Positions 35,993 to 44,491 of a stretch of DNA of 64,000 nt are shown here, in pieces. This DNA is from Thermosphaera sp. (GTDB taxonomy: Archaea; Thermoproteota; Thermoprotei_A; Sulfolobales; Desulfurococcaceae): positions 682,290 to 746,289 of the forward strand of contig JAWBNK010000001.1 in NCBI GenBank assembly GCA_038827615.1, written 5' to 3'. A program made the translations under genes and the position numbers. Position 1 is the first letter of the stretch; each line of letters begins with the position of its first letter. The notes beneath the pieces were generated by a model. That model was not told where the DNA came from. It was given only the letters and a program-made list of their open reading frames with translations, and made no database searches.

Positions 35993-37089
35993 AGGAGATC
36001 ATCGAGTATCTTCTAGCTATTCTTATAATACTTTCATTCATCCCACTATACAATATGTTGTCCACAACGTACTACACTCCGAGAGTCGAGCCCGGTGTTG
36101 AAACAGCATCCTATGCTTTTGAAGAAGCGTTGAAATATGTTCTTCTCTACAGCTTCAGCATTGGAAATTACACACAAGAGGTGACCGAGGTAGGCAGGGT
36201 CTTAAACAGCACGCTTGAGAACTATTTGGGGCCTTACCTCCTTCAGAAATTTGGTTTTTACGCCCGAGTCCATACTCCCATTGAAAACATACTCGTTACA
36301 CCGTATTCATTTGCGGAGATTCGTTCAACATACAACCTTACGACTTACGCTTTACTAGTTCACAAGAACGGGCGGGAGATGGAGGTTGTCGAAGCGGCGT
36401 TCAGTCGGCAATTAGATACTGGTGAATTCATTTTCGTGGTTCACTTGTATCAGGCAAGAATCAAAGATCCTGGTTGTATAATAGTGGTTCAAGAATCCAG
36501 GAACAACCGCTTCATAGCATACTGGGTCTCGCCAGGGTTGACGATCGCTCAGCCTTTAAACATTGACGGGCTTGCATTACATGTTGAAAACAATACGCTA
36601 AGGCCGATCGACTTATCGAACGTCGGGGCAGCTTACAACGCATCAATATACTATTACAGTGGGCCCGGCTTTGCCCAATATACTACATCAACTTACAATA
36701 TAACCGAATGGATAGAATTTGCCAGAGGTGGCACCATCTTAAGGAGGCCGTACAACATAACCACGATAACCTACCTCGGACTAGTGAGTCCAGGACAATC
36801 TTCCATTGTTAAGATTGTCAACTATAGGCTCGACGTCAAGAGAGAGTTCGTTAGGGGTAGCGGAGACTCCGAGAAGGGAAATTACTCCTACATAACCCAC
36901 CTTACCCAGCCCATTTACAACCTCGTTTTAGTTGCGTTATTTGACGCGAGTAAGAGTGTTGTAGCTCCAATATACCGGAACGAGTGGAGATTCGGCGAGC
37001 AACCCCCTGTAAACGCTGATACAAGATATTCTTCGATAAGAATAGGGATGTTTGACTATTTAATAGAGATAAAGGTGTGGAGGAAATGA
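35989..37089 (+). CDS. Membrane-anchored surface protein of the pilus locus
   Basis: 366 residues starting MKEIIEYLLAILIILSFIPLYNML, a single N-terminal hydrophobic helix, then an exterior domain of beta character rich in NxT/S sites. ATGA overlaps the previous stop by four bases. No family recognised. The helix lacks a clear class III cleavage motif, so it may be a fixed membrane subunit rather than a pilin. Confidence 0.7.
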   Translation: MKEIIEYLLAILIILSFIPLYNMLSTTYYTPRVEPGVETASYAFEEALKYVLLYSFSIGNYTQEVTEVGRVLNSTLENYLGPYLLQKFGFYARVHTPIENILVTPYSFAEIRSTYNLTTYALLVHKNGREMEVVEAAFSRQLDTGEFIFVVHLYQARIKDPGCIIVVQESRNNRFIAYWVSPGLTIAQPLNIDGLALHVENNTLRPIDLSNVGAAYNASIYYYSGPGFAQYTTSTYNITEWIEFARGGTILRRPYNITTITYLGLVSPGQSSIVKIVNYRLDVKREFVRGSGDSEKGNYSYITHLTQPIYNLVLVALFDASKSVVAPIYRNEWRFGEQPPVNADTRYSSIRIGMFDYLIEIKVWRK

Positions 37090-37478
37090 GAAGTCAGATT
37101 CAGGTTATCTCGGCCTCCATAGCCTTCACCATAATAGCAATAGCAGTATTCGTTCTATTTACTCAAATATATTCGCACACAGGCATTTCTAGATCGTATG
37201 AAGTGACCTACGATATTCCCAGCATAATAAAGCAGAGACCGTACTGGACGGCTAAGGAGCTTGCTCACACCATTATCAATTCAACAGGGGCAATTTACTC
37301 TTACGTATCCATACGTGAGGTGGATTTATTGAATAATCAAATTGTGTTTGAAGATGAATATGAGATATCTCCCTTGAGCATGCCATCCGAGGAAATGTAT
37401 ATCAGGTCGTTCGTATATTCTAAGGGGACGATTATGGGAACTGTGATTACTTACCATATAAGGGTTGGTTTCAAATGA
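37086..37478 (+). CDS. Small pilin-like protein of the pilus locus
   Basis: 130 residues from ATG 37086, which overlaps the preceding TGA (ATGA) and has AGG at 37081-37083. MRSQIQVISASIAFTIIAIAVFVLFTQIY is the kind of hydrophobic N-terminal helix found in pilins; the size is that of an ordinary archaeal pilin. The short exterior domain is of mixed character. It could be a major subunit, being the smallest in the operon (inference). Confidence 0.7.
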   Translation: MRSQIQVISASIAFTIIAIAVFVLFTQIYSHTGISRSYEVTYDIPSIIKQRPYWTAKELAHTIINSTGAIYSYVSIREVDLLNNQIVFEDEYEISPLSMPSEEMYIRSFVYSKGTIMGTVITYHIRVGFK

Positions 37479-38737
37479 GGGCGCAACTCCCCATCATCAT
37501 CGCTCTAGTTCTTGTAGCATCCCTTACCATAACCACAATCATTTACACAACATCAACTATTACCTTCACTTCTCTAACGGTATTGGAAAAAGGGGGTAGC
37601 GGAGAGTGGGCGTATATCGCAGAGCAATTAGACAGCATCCTGCTCACCGCGCTCTCAGTAGCTTCTACAGATTCTGCAGCGAGTTTCTCCAACACATATT
37701 GGAGGCTATATCGAGACAGTGTTGTAGAGTACGGGTGGTGGACGCGGGTTTGCAGAATTGTCGACGGGTGCCCCGGAGTCCGAAAAGGAGAATTATGTAA
37801 TGCAACCCTATGGATACTCTACAACTACGATGATTTCGGGTGCATAGGTAAGTGCGACGCCAATTACACTTCGCCCGGTTTCAACTGGGCAATGGGTAAT
37901 TACACCTTCGCCCTCCAGCAAGCAGCATACTCGTATTTCCGCAACGCCAGATTGATCGCGCAAGCCGTTCTCGAGAACTGGAGAGACATGATGGCTAATT
38001 ATGGGTATGTAATATATACAAGCAATGTAGGAGGTTACTACACAATCAACGTCTCATCTCACAGAGAGTATTCCGAGTCGATAAGCATCCTTAGATTGAA
38101 CGCTACTCTCGACATATACTCTTCATGGGCAGGTTATAGAAGGATGATTCGATACGTTGAAATCGGTTATTCGACCAGATTCTACACGGGGTTCTGGAGC
38201 GATGACGGCATATACCTGCCAGTATACGTTAGCGCTTACATCGATGCAAACGGTGTTAAAACATACTACATAATCAACCCGAATTCTACAGAGTTGACTC
38301 TTTACAGTGTAATGCTAAAGCGATTGCATTTCTTGCAGACAAATCAAGGAAACATAACTATGAGACCCGTAGTCAGCTACTATTACGGGAACGGTACAAC
38401 TCTCCTGATATTCAGGATCCCATCTAATGATCGAAACATGTGGAATCAGGAGGGAGTCGTGTGGAATGTTACCGTGTTATCGCACAGAGACTACGATGAT
38501 ACCTTCGCGCCTCCTCTAACGACAAGAGACCCTTCTTCGAAACTACCAAGGGTTACCGTCGCCTTCTTGTGGGCAGGGGTTTTATCCACAAAAATAGAGG
38601 GGATAGACGTCTACAATGGGGTTAAAATAGTTTTCAAGCACTACGTGAATACCGACTACGGCGACTGGCTAGATAGCGTTCCATTCAACATATACGGAGA
38701 TGAAAGAGCCGTATTCCCGCCAGAGTATGTGAAATGA
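37475..38737 (+). CDS. Pilin-like large surface protein of the pilus locus
   Basis: 420 residues. MRAQLPIIIALVLVASLTITTIIYTT gives a short basic start then a hydrophobic helix, as in the first pilin-like protein (M-R-A). The exterior domain contains a cluster of six cysteines between residues about 88 and 126 (CRIVDGCPG, ELCNAT, FGCIGKCDAN), uncommon in the neighbouring proteins and suggesting disulfides. Overlaps the previous gene by four bases and closes the operon. Confidence 0.72.
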   Translation: MRAQLPIIIALVLVASLTITTIIYTTSTITFTSLTVLEKGGSGEWAYIAEQLDSILLTALSVASTDSAASFSNTYWRLYRDSVVEYGWWTRVCRIVDGCPGVRKGELCNATLWILYNYDDFGCIGKCDANYTSPGFNWAMGNYTFALQQAAYSYFRNARLIAQAVLENWRDMMANYGYVIYTSNVGGYYTINVSSHREYSESISILRLNATLDIYSSWAGYRRMIRYVEIGYSTRFYTGFWSDDGIYLPVYVSAYIDANGVKTYYIINPNSTELTLYSVMLKRLHFLQTNQGNITMRPVVSYYYGNGTTLLIFRIPSNDRNMWNQEGVVWNVTVLSHRDYDDTFAPPLTTRDPSSKLPRVTVAFLWAGVLSTKIEGIDVYNGVKIVFKHYVNTDYGDWLDSVPFNIYGDERAVFPPEYVK

Positions 38738-38800
38738 TTAAAAACCTATTGGGTCGATTGTTTTAAATCTCTTCCCCTGGGATTGCTATAGAGGGGGAAA

Positions 38801-39655
38801 ATGGGATTATTTAACAATCTTCTCAGAGTCGGGAAAGGTTGCGAAACAATAAAGGTATTAGTTCCAGTAGCATTTGAATTCCCCGGGGAAAACCACATCC
38901 TTCTACACCTAAAGCTGAGAAATGAACCAGGCGTGGTTGCAAAGGTTACGGATGTTATAAGGAGGTTGAATCTCAATATGGTTAACATAACGACTCCCGG
39001 CATCGTGAAGGGTGATACGGGAGATCTCTTCATATTAGTCGAAAACTGCGATAAGAGTTGCGGAGAAGAACTGTTGAGAAACGTTAGGAAAGACCTGGGG
39101 AAAACACTCATCGACGCAAGTGTTCACGACTCACACGAAAACTTTCTATTCGTTCCGAATTCATCTCTCATGTTCCTTGGTAGAACTTCCATAATAGTTC
39201 CAAAAATACTGATAGAAAAAGCGTACAAATCCATCTATGCAAAGCAACCTGAAGCGGCTGCACTTTCAATTCTCAGGAACCTGGGAGTCTCCTTCGGTAA
39301 GGGATTATATCAGGAGATCTATACCAGGTCCTTTGACGGAAAAGACATAGAGTCTCACTACGACTCTGCAATAAAATTCTTGGAGAGAGTATACGGTGCA
39401 ATGGGATTGGGAGATATGAGCGTAACCTACAAAAACGGCGTGGTCTTCAACATAGAGATCGAAAATAATTTCGAGTCATTGATCCTAAGGGAGATTCAAG
39501 CCACGCGTGCAATCCCGGAGGTAACCGTTGGCATCATCCAAGGATATTTGAGTAGCCTAACGGAGAGAAGAGTTGAGGTCCATGTTATGGAGACACTGCC
39601 AAAGGGGGGTCACAAAGACGTGTTCGAAGTTAGAGTTTACGAATACTCGAGTTAA
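38801..39655 (+). CDS. ACT domain plus V4R-like domain protein
   Basis: 284 residues. An ACT-type ligand-binding domain (about 30-105) has LRNEPGVVAKVTDVIRRLNLNMVNITTPG. Residues about 140-284 resemble the V4R/4-vinyl-reductase fold: ALSILRNLGVSFGKGLYQEIYTR, LERVYGAMGLGDMSV, and a final GYLSSLTERRVEVHVME ... HKDVFEVRVYE where V4R proteins have a glycine-rich turn and cysteines; the cysteines are absent here. V4R domains bind small hydrophobic molecules, ACT domains amino acids, so a sensor or regulator is likely. Start supported by GAGGGGGAAA before the ATG. Confidence 0.68.
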   Translation: MGLFNNLLRVGKGCETIKVLVPVAFEFPGENHILLHLKLRNEPGVVAKVTDVIRRLNLNMVNITTPGIVKGDTGDLFILVENCDKSCGEELLRNVRKDLGKTLIDASVHDSHENFLFVPNSSLMFLGRTSIIVPKILIEKAYKSIYAKQPEAAALSILRNLGVSFGKGLYQEIYTRSFDGKDIESHYDSAIKFLERVYGAMGLGDMSVTYKNGVVFNIEIENNFESLILREIQATRAIPEVTVGIIQGYLSSLTERRVEVHVMETLPKGGHKDVFEVRVYEYSS

Positions 39656-39722
39656 TCTTCTCATCCTCAACCTGTGCTTTTTAAACCTAGATTGAACGAT
39701 TTGATCAAAGGGTTGAGATCGT

Positions 39723-39911
39723 ATGGTGGATGGAAACAAAACGATCAAAGAGATAGTATTTGAGACGTTGAAGAACGCCAAGACGCCGCTGAGTCCGAAG
39801 CAAATATCTCAGATGACCGGGCTGAATTACAATACTGTTAGAGCGAGGCTTCACGACCTCAGAAAGGAAGGGAAGGCTTCGAGGGTTCCCGAGGGCTGGG
39901 TAGCGAAGTAG
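39723..39911 (+). CDS. Mini winged-helix DNA-binding protein
   Basis: 62 residues that are almost entirely a winged helix-turn-helix: TIKEIVFETLKNAKTPLSPKQISQMTGLNYNTVRARLHDLRKEGKA then a short wing SRVPEGWV. TATA TTTTTAAACC lies about 35-44 bases upstream. Small single-domain wHTH proteins are common in Crenarchaeota as local regulators. It stands 82 bases before the HD operon on the same strand and may control it (inference). Confidence 0.82.
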   Translation: MVDGNKTIKEIVFETLKNAKTPLSPKQISQMTGLNYNTVRARLHDLRKEGKASRVPEGWVAK

Positions 39912-39920
39912 TATTCTAAT

Positions 39921-39987
39921 CACTTTATATATGTTTTTAAAAGACTTTACATTCATACATTAATTGAATGTTTTTAAATAAGAGGTG
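39921..39987 (+). promoter_or_regulatory. Promoter region of the HD operon with duplicated TATA element and inverted repeat
   Basis: ATGTTTTTAAA occurs twice, at 39931-39941 and 39968-39978, spaced 37 bases. Between them is the inverted repeat ACATTCA-N9-TGAATGT (39949-39955, 39965-39971) whose right arm runs into the second TATA. AGAGGTG (39981-39987) is the ribosome-binding site for TTG 39994. The repeat is a plausible operator for the mini winged-helix protein encoded just upstream (inference). Confidence 0.45.
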
Positions 39988-39993
39988 TAGCTA

Positions 39994-41553
39994 TTGAGCC
40001 TCATTCATTCAAACAAGTATTTTCCATGGGGATTTACTTGGAAACTCGTGAGCGACCCAATATATAATTATGTCTCCTTCAATAAAGAAATAGAGGAACC
40101 TATTATTAACAGTGTTTTGATCCAGAGACTGAGATATATTCTTCAGCTTCAAACCGCCCATCTTGTATACCCTGGCGCAATGCATTCTAGGTTTCAACAC
40201 AGCCTTGGAGTTATGCATTTAAGTGGACTTGTAGCGCAGGACTACACCGATAAGCTTGTAGCGCTTTATGGAAAAGATGTTCTAGAAGGTTATGATCCCA
40301 GTTCGCTCGTCCAGGCCGTTCGCCTTGCCGGACTACTTCACGACGTTGGCCACGCGGCTTTTGGACACGCCTTCGAGGAGATGGTTTTGTGGCGGTCCAG
40401 CCGCATACCGAGGGAACTGAGTAACCACGAAAAGATTGGATTGAAACTCGTTGAATATTTTCTAGAAGACGTTTTAAACAGACTTGAGAGATTGCACAAT
40501 CTACCTCACCTTACGGAGCTCGTATACGGGATTCTAAGCGAGAAACAACCCGAGAGCAAGGTGCTTAACATCTACCGATGGATCATAAAGGAGAGTTTGT
40601 ACCCGAGTGACGTGATCGACTTCCTTAGAAGGGATAGTTATTATACGGGGACCAGCGAGTATGGATTCATTCACTACGAAAGGCTATACGTTAATACTTA
40701 TCCAATGAGGATCAACAATGACTTCATACTAGTTCTTGACCGAACGGCACTTGGCGAGTTCCGCGAGTACATGGTGGCGAAGGCCGGAATGTATGAGCAT
40801 GTCTACTATCATGGCGTAAATAGGGCTTTCGACCGTGTCTTAAACGATATCATATCTGAAATAGAGTTGAGAGATAATTTGTCGGAACGAGTTATCCAGA
40901 TAATGAATGGAAATCCATACCCATACATAGAGCTTACAGATGTTTTCATGTACAAGAACATGATGGATCATGCCTTGCATAGCAATGATCATTTGGGCAA
41001 ACTATGCAGAGCAGTGATGATAGAGAGAAAGCCTCCCTACAGAAGAGTGGGAAGGGAATATATTTTGTACGCCTCAAAAAGCATAGGTCATCTAAAAGAG
41101 CTATTGAAACTCATATTCGACCCAGAGTATAAGGAGTCGGTTAAAGTTGGTATAATGAAGGAGATAGCATCGTTTTTGAAAGATAGAGGGATTACCGAGC
41201 AGGATGTTTGGATTGATGTTCTAGATGTATCCCCCGTTCCTAAAACCGTCTTAATACCTGGTGATAAGCGGGAAAAACCCGTGTTGAGACTATACGTGGG
41301 GAAGAAGTCGGGGTTTGAAATCACTTTCGACGGCGAGATCGACTTATTGGATGAGGGAATGCCCTTGATGGTTATTTTCAGGACGTATGTGAATAGAGAG
41401 AAATATAGCGTGGAGCTAGAGCCCTTGGTCTCAAGAGCGCTTGAATCATCCATGCAGTCGATTTTGGGGCTTGCTCAAAAGGAATATGAGGAAGCATTAA
41501 ATACTATTATTCAACATGTGAAGTCAATGGAGCATAAAAGAATAACAATGTAG
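39994..41553 (+). CDS. HD-domain phosphohydrolase (dGTPase/SAMHD1-like superfamily)
   Basis: 519 residues, TTG start. HSRFQHSLGVMHLSG provides the first metal histidine (H69), LLHDVGHAAFGHAFEE the HD pair (116-117) and downstream histidine, and SDVIDFLRRDSYYTG the last aspartate: the COG1078 pattern shared with dNTP triphosphohydrolases. The C-terminal 200 residues are less conserved. Probably hydrolyses a (d)NTP or related nucleotide; archaeal members are mostly uncharacterised. It leads an operon with three small unknown proteins, all with 1-4 base overlaps. Confidence 0.88.
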   Translation: MSLIHSNKYFPWGFTWKLVSDPIYNYVSFNKEIEEPIINSVLIQRLRYILQLQTAHLVYPGAMHSRFQHSLGVMHLSGLVAQDYTDKLVALYGKDVLEGYDPSSLVQAVRLAGLLHDVGHAAFGHAFEEMVLWRSSRIPRELSNHEKIGLKLVEYFLEDVLNRLERLHNLPHLTELVYGILSEKQPESKVLNIYRWIIKESLYPSDVIDFLRRDSYYTGTSEYGFIHYERLYVNTYPMRINNDFILVLDRTALGEFREYMVAKAGMYEHVYYHGVNRAFDRVLNDIISEIELRDNLSERVIQIMNGNPYPYIELTDVFMYKNMMDHALHSNDHLGKLCRAVMIERKPPYRRVGREYILYASKSIGHLKELLKLIFDPEYKESVKVGIMKEIASFLKDRGITEQDVWIDVLDVSPVPKTVLIPGDKREKPVLRLYVGKKSGFEITFDGEIDLLDEGMPLMVIFRTYVNREKYSVELEPLVSRALESSMQSILGLAQKEYEEALNTIIQHVKSMEHKRITM

Positions 41554-41819
41554 TGGTGACGATATTGGAAACCGCTTTCATATCGATTAAATTCGCTCCA
41601 GAAGAGTATGAGGTCAGAATCGAGACTTACGGAGCCGACGGGAGACTCAGTGGAGTCAGCGAGTATAAGGGGGTAAAGCAAATAGTGTTTAGAGACGTAG
41701 AGGTGAGAGTTAACAGACAATTATCTCAGACTCTTTTTATCCTGATCGCTGTAGCCCCGAGACTAGAGGTTTCATTTGTTGAGAATACAGTTTTGTATTT
41801 AAGGGGGAGAAGTGAGTGA
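41553..41819 (+). CDS. Hypothetical protein, HD operon gene 2
   Basis: Up to 88 residues. The start is unsettled: GTG 41553 (one-base overlap), GTG 41556 or TTG 41565. Predicted mostly beta strands with alternating charges (SIKFAPEEYEVRIETYGADG ... IVFRDVEVRVN), then a hydrophobic strand TLFILIAVAPRLEVSFVE. No signal peptide. I do not recognise it. The tight linkage on both sides suggests it works with the HD protein. Confidence 0.62.
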   Translation: MVTILETAFISIKFAPEEYEVRIETYGADGRLSGVSEYKGVKQIVFRDVEVRVNRQLSQTLFILIAVAPRLEVSFVENTVLYLRGRSE

Positions 41820-42244
41820 GTATTAACGTTATTGGAGATTTTCTGCTCGAGAAGTCGCAAAGCCGTAGAAGGAAGCATCTTTCATCAAGCATCGTGCTGG
41901 TCTACAAAAAGGGGCGAGGTTTAATCAAGCTAAACCCCGAAATGATTGCAGAGGAGAAACCATCTTCCCCAACCTATGTTAAAGGGGAGGCTAAGCTCGT
42001 CAAAATTAAGCTCGAGCACGGTGATTTCGCCATTTACGGTTGGTTTGTGAGAAATTACCTCAACAGAGTCAAGGGTTACATTAACGTGTACAACCACAAG
42101 GGGCTACTAGTGTCCAAAGCTCGTTACAATAACGGGGTTTTAACACGCATCACCGGAGATCCTGTTTACGCCTGGCTCGTTAGAATTTTCGCAGAGGCGG
42201 TGAAGATAAACGTATCTAAGACCAGGTTAGGTGATGAAAAGTGA
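41816..42244 (+). CDS. Hypothetical protein, HD operon gene 3
   Basis: 142 residues, GTG start overlapping the previous stop (GTGA). N-terminal basic segment (KSQSRRRKH), then mixed alpha/beta with FAIYGWFVRNYLNRVKGYINVYNHKG. Soluble and basic, so nucleic-acid or nucleotide binding is conceivable, but no motif is decisive. Overlaps the next gene by four bases. Confidence 0.65.
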   Translation: MSINVIGDFLLEKSQSRRRKHLSSSIVLVYKKGRGLIKLNPEMIAEEKPSSPTYVKGEAKLVKIKLEHGDFAIYGWFVRNYLNRVKGYINVYNHKGLLVSKARYNNGVLTRITGDPVYAWLVRIFAEAVKINVSKTRLGDEK

Positions 42245-42633
42245 GCGAGATTATCTCAATAACGGAGAGGATTCTAAAGGCTTTCAAATACTACGGGTGT
42301 TTCGTTTTCGAGAAGCAGGAGTTAGGTGTTGTCAAGGATTTCGTCATAAAGTCTGAGCTGACCGGATTGGTAACGATCAGGAAGGCGGACCCTAGATATG
42401 AAGACATCTATATAATGACATCATCTCTGAAAGGTTTCGAGCAGGAGTGCGTGTCGAAGATAGATGAACTCTTATCAAGGGGTCAGATCGCTCTAGACCA
42501 ATACAAAAGGATGAGGGCAGAACTGATTGAACAATGCATCACTAGCATGGAGCATGAAAGAGTTAAACAAATCATAGAAAAAATTGAAAGATACTACCAG
42601 AAGTTTGTCAAATCTAGTAGCCCACCGTCCTGA
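42241..42633 (+). CDS. Hypothetical protein, HD operon gene 4
   Basis: 130 residues, GTG start overlapping the previous stop by four bases. The N-terminal half is alpha/beta (ILKAFKYYGCFVFEKQELGVVKDFVIKS), the C-terminal half a long amphipathic helical region (ECVSKIDELLSRGQIALDQYKRMRAELIEQC ... KQIIEKIERYYQKF), possibly coiled coil. Its last 20 bases overlap the end of the opposing protease gene. Not recognised. Confidence 0.65.
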   Translation: MSEIISITERILKAFKYYGCFVFEKQELGVVKDFVIKSELTGLVTIRKADPRYEDIYIMTSSLKGFEQECVSKIDELLSRGQIALDQYKRMRAELIEQCITSMEHERVKQIIEKIERYYQKFVKSSSPPS

Positions 42634-43198
42634 TGAAGAGCGCTAACGCCGCAACGAATGATATCAAGTATAAAGGCAAGTTCCATCTAGGAACCTTGGA
42701 TCCGTCTAGAGGCGGAATAGGTAAGAGATTGAAAAGGGCGATCCACGAATTGATATAGATGAGGTATCTGATGTAATGCGACATACCTTCAAGGGGTCCC
42801 AAAACTCCCATTGAGATGAAACCTGCAATTGAGAAGGATATGTTTACTAAGGGGCCTGCCACCGAAGTTATTCCTTCAATCCTCTTCAACTCACTATGAT
42901 CATATGTTCTAGGGATTATCACTGTCACGCCTGGTAGGATGATTTTAATAGGGATAACTGGCAGAGAACTTAGCAAGGTTACCAACAATCCTAGTGGGTA
43001 CAGCGCATATCGACTGTAACAATTCATTATTCTCGCTACCTGCCTATGAGCCATCTCGTGAGCTATTACCGAGAAGGATGCTATGAGAAATACTCCTACA
43101 AAAGAGTAAACGTTCAGTCTGTATAGATAAGTTGATGCGAATACAAATCCTATTGCTAAAGAGGCCACCATAATAGAGAATGCCTCTTCGGCATCCAT
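42614..43198 (-). CDS. Site-2-protease-type M50 membrane metallopeptidase
   Basis: 194 residues, about five or six membrane helices. The zinc motif is IAHEMAHRQVAR (HExxH at residues 47-51) in a hydrophobic helix, and the third ligand is in NLLPIPPLDGSKV (NxxPxxxLDG) near residue 165. A compact archaeal S2P without PDZ or CBS domains. Such enzymes cut membrane proteins, for example anti-regulators. Its substrate is unknown; neighbours give no clear hint. Confidence 0.9.
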   Translation of the reverse strand: MDAEEAFSIMVASLAIGFVFASTYLYRLNVYSFVGVFLIASFSVIAHEMAHRQVARIMNCYSRYALYPLGLLVTLLSSLPVIPIKIILPGVTVIIPRTYDHSELKRIEGITSVAGPLVNISFSIAGFISMGVLGPLEGMSHYIRYLIYINSWIALFNLLPIPPLDGSKVPRWNLPLYLISFVAALALFIRTVGY

Positions 43199-43272
43199 CT
43201 TCTACTCACCCTCTCGAAGGGAGTTAGAATTTATTTTAACCATCTTAAACTTATCCATTATAAGGGTTGCTT

Positions 43273-43815
43273 ATGTCCCGGTGTTTAATGATAGCGAGAT
43301 TCCAGCCATTCCACTATGGGCACTTGAAGGCGATAAAATTTTGCACGGATCGGTTCGACGAGGTAATTATCGTAGTGGGAATGGCTAGTCAAAGCCATAC
43401 GCCTGAGAACCCCTTCACCTGCGGTGAAAGACTAGTTATGATTCGGGAATCCTTGAGGTGGGCGGGATTGGATCTAGCTAGGGTAATCACAGTAACTCTT
43501 CCAACTATGGAGGTCAATAGAGCAGCGGTTCATAACGTGAAATTGTATAGCCCACCTTTTACTCACATAATCACTCTTAATCCGATTATTCAACAACTCT
43601 TCAAGGAGGAAGGATACGAGATAATCGTCCCCCCCATTGAAAACCGTAATGTTTACAGCGGTTCATACATAAGACACTTGATTGTAAATCAGAAACCAGA
43701 ATGGAAAAACCTCGTCCCGCCACCTGTAGCTTCGTTCATAGAAGAGATCGGGGGAGTGGAAAGGATAATAATGCTGTACAAGGAGAGGTTACCAGGCTAC
43801 TACGCTACTGCTTGA
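43273..43815 (+). CDS. nadM: Nicotinamide-nucleotide adenylyltransferase NadM
   Basis: 180 residues from ATG 43273 with AAGGG six bases upstream (TTG 43267 is the alternative). The nucleotidyltransferase motif is ARFQPFHYGHLKAI (GRFQPxHxGH in relatives) and the second motif YSGSYIRHLI (ISGTxIR class). NadM joins NMN and ATP to NAD. Length matches archaeal NadM (about 170-180). Separate from its neighbours in function. Confidence 0.92.
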   Translation: MSRCLMIARFQPFHYGHLKAIKFCTDRFDEVIIVVGMASQSHTPENPFTCGERLVMIRESLRWAGLDLARVITVTLPTMEVNRAAVHNVKLYSPPFTHIITLNPIIQQLFKEEGYEIIVPPIENRNVYSGSYIRHLIVNQKPEWKNLVPPPVASFIEEIGGVERIIMLYKERLPGYYATA

Positions 43816-43834
43816 GAAGCGGTGGTATAGGTCA

Positions 43835-44482
43835 ATGATTAATGCAAAATTTAAATGCCCTGCATGCGGTCTTTGTTGCACATTATCCCCAGTATCCCTC
43901 CTGCCCCACGAGGACATAACTCTCCGGTACTTAGCAGATACTCTTGAGTTAAAATATGTTAGCGTCCCAGGCTACAAAATGTATGATGAAATCAGCGGAT
44001 ACAATCTCGCTTTTAGCTATGCTATGGAGTTAATTAATGGAAAATGCGTTTTCCTGAGAGATAACCTCTGCATTATCCATGACAAATACAAGCCTTTAAT
44101 ATGCAGAAGTTATCCGTTTGTACCTAGGCAAGTTAAATATTATGTAGACCATAATAATCGAAGAGTATACGCGATAGTCGATCATGGACTGAGCATGAGT
44201 TGTCCCGTCGTTTTGAAAGATAGAGAGAAAATCGAGGCCTCTGGCAACCCGTACAAGATAGTTTACGATTATGCACCTAGCGAATACTTGGCCTCTCTCG
44301 AGATGGAGAGAGCTAGAAATATTTATCTTGAGCTATTGTCGTTTTTGTGGAAGAAGGGGCTGGTTGAACTATCGGAGGCAAAAACAAACGCTCCCGTTAT
44401 GAACCTCTACAATTTTCTGAGAAGGTTTATTCCGGAGACGCCCAACTTATTAAATATTCAGCCCATAAAGAATAGGATGTGA
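43835..44482 (+). CDS. YkgJ-family cysteine-cluster protein
   Basis: 215 residues. The N-terminal CPACGLCC (cysteines 8, 11, 14, 15) followed by CVFLRDNLCIIHDKYKPLICRSYPF is the CxxCxxCC pattern of the YkgJ/COG0727 family, thought to bind Fe-S or zinc; most members are uncharacterised. Starts 20 bases after nadM and ends 10 before birA, so is likely in one transcript with both. Confidence 0.85.
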   Translation: MINAKFKCPACGLCCTLSPVSLLPHEDITLRYLADTLELKYVSVPGYKMYDEISGYNLAFSYAMELINGKCVFLRDNLCIIHDKYKPLICRSYPFVPRQVKYYVDHNNRRVYAIVDHGLSMSCPVVLKDREKIEASGNPYKIVYDYAPSEYLASLEMERARNIYLELLSFLWKKGLVELSEAKTNAPVMNLYNFLRRFIPETPNLLNIQPIKNRM

Positions 44483-44491
44483 GGGATACTC

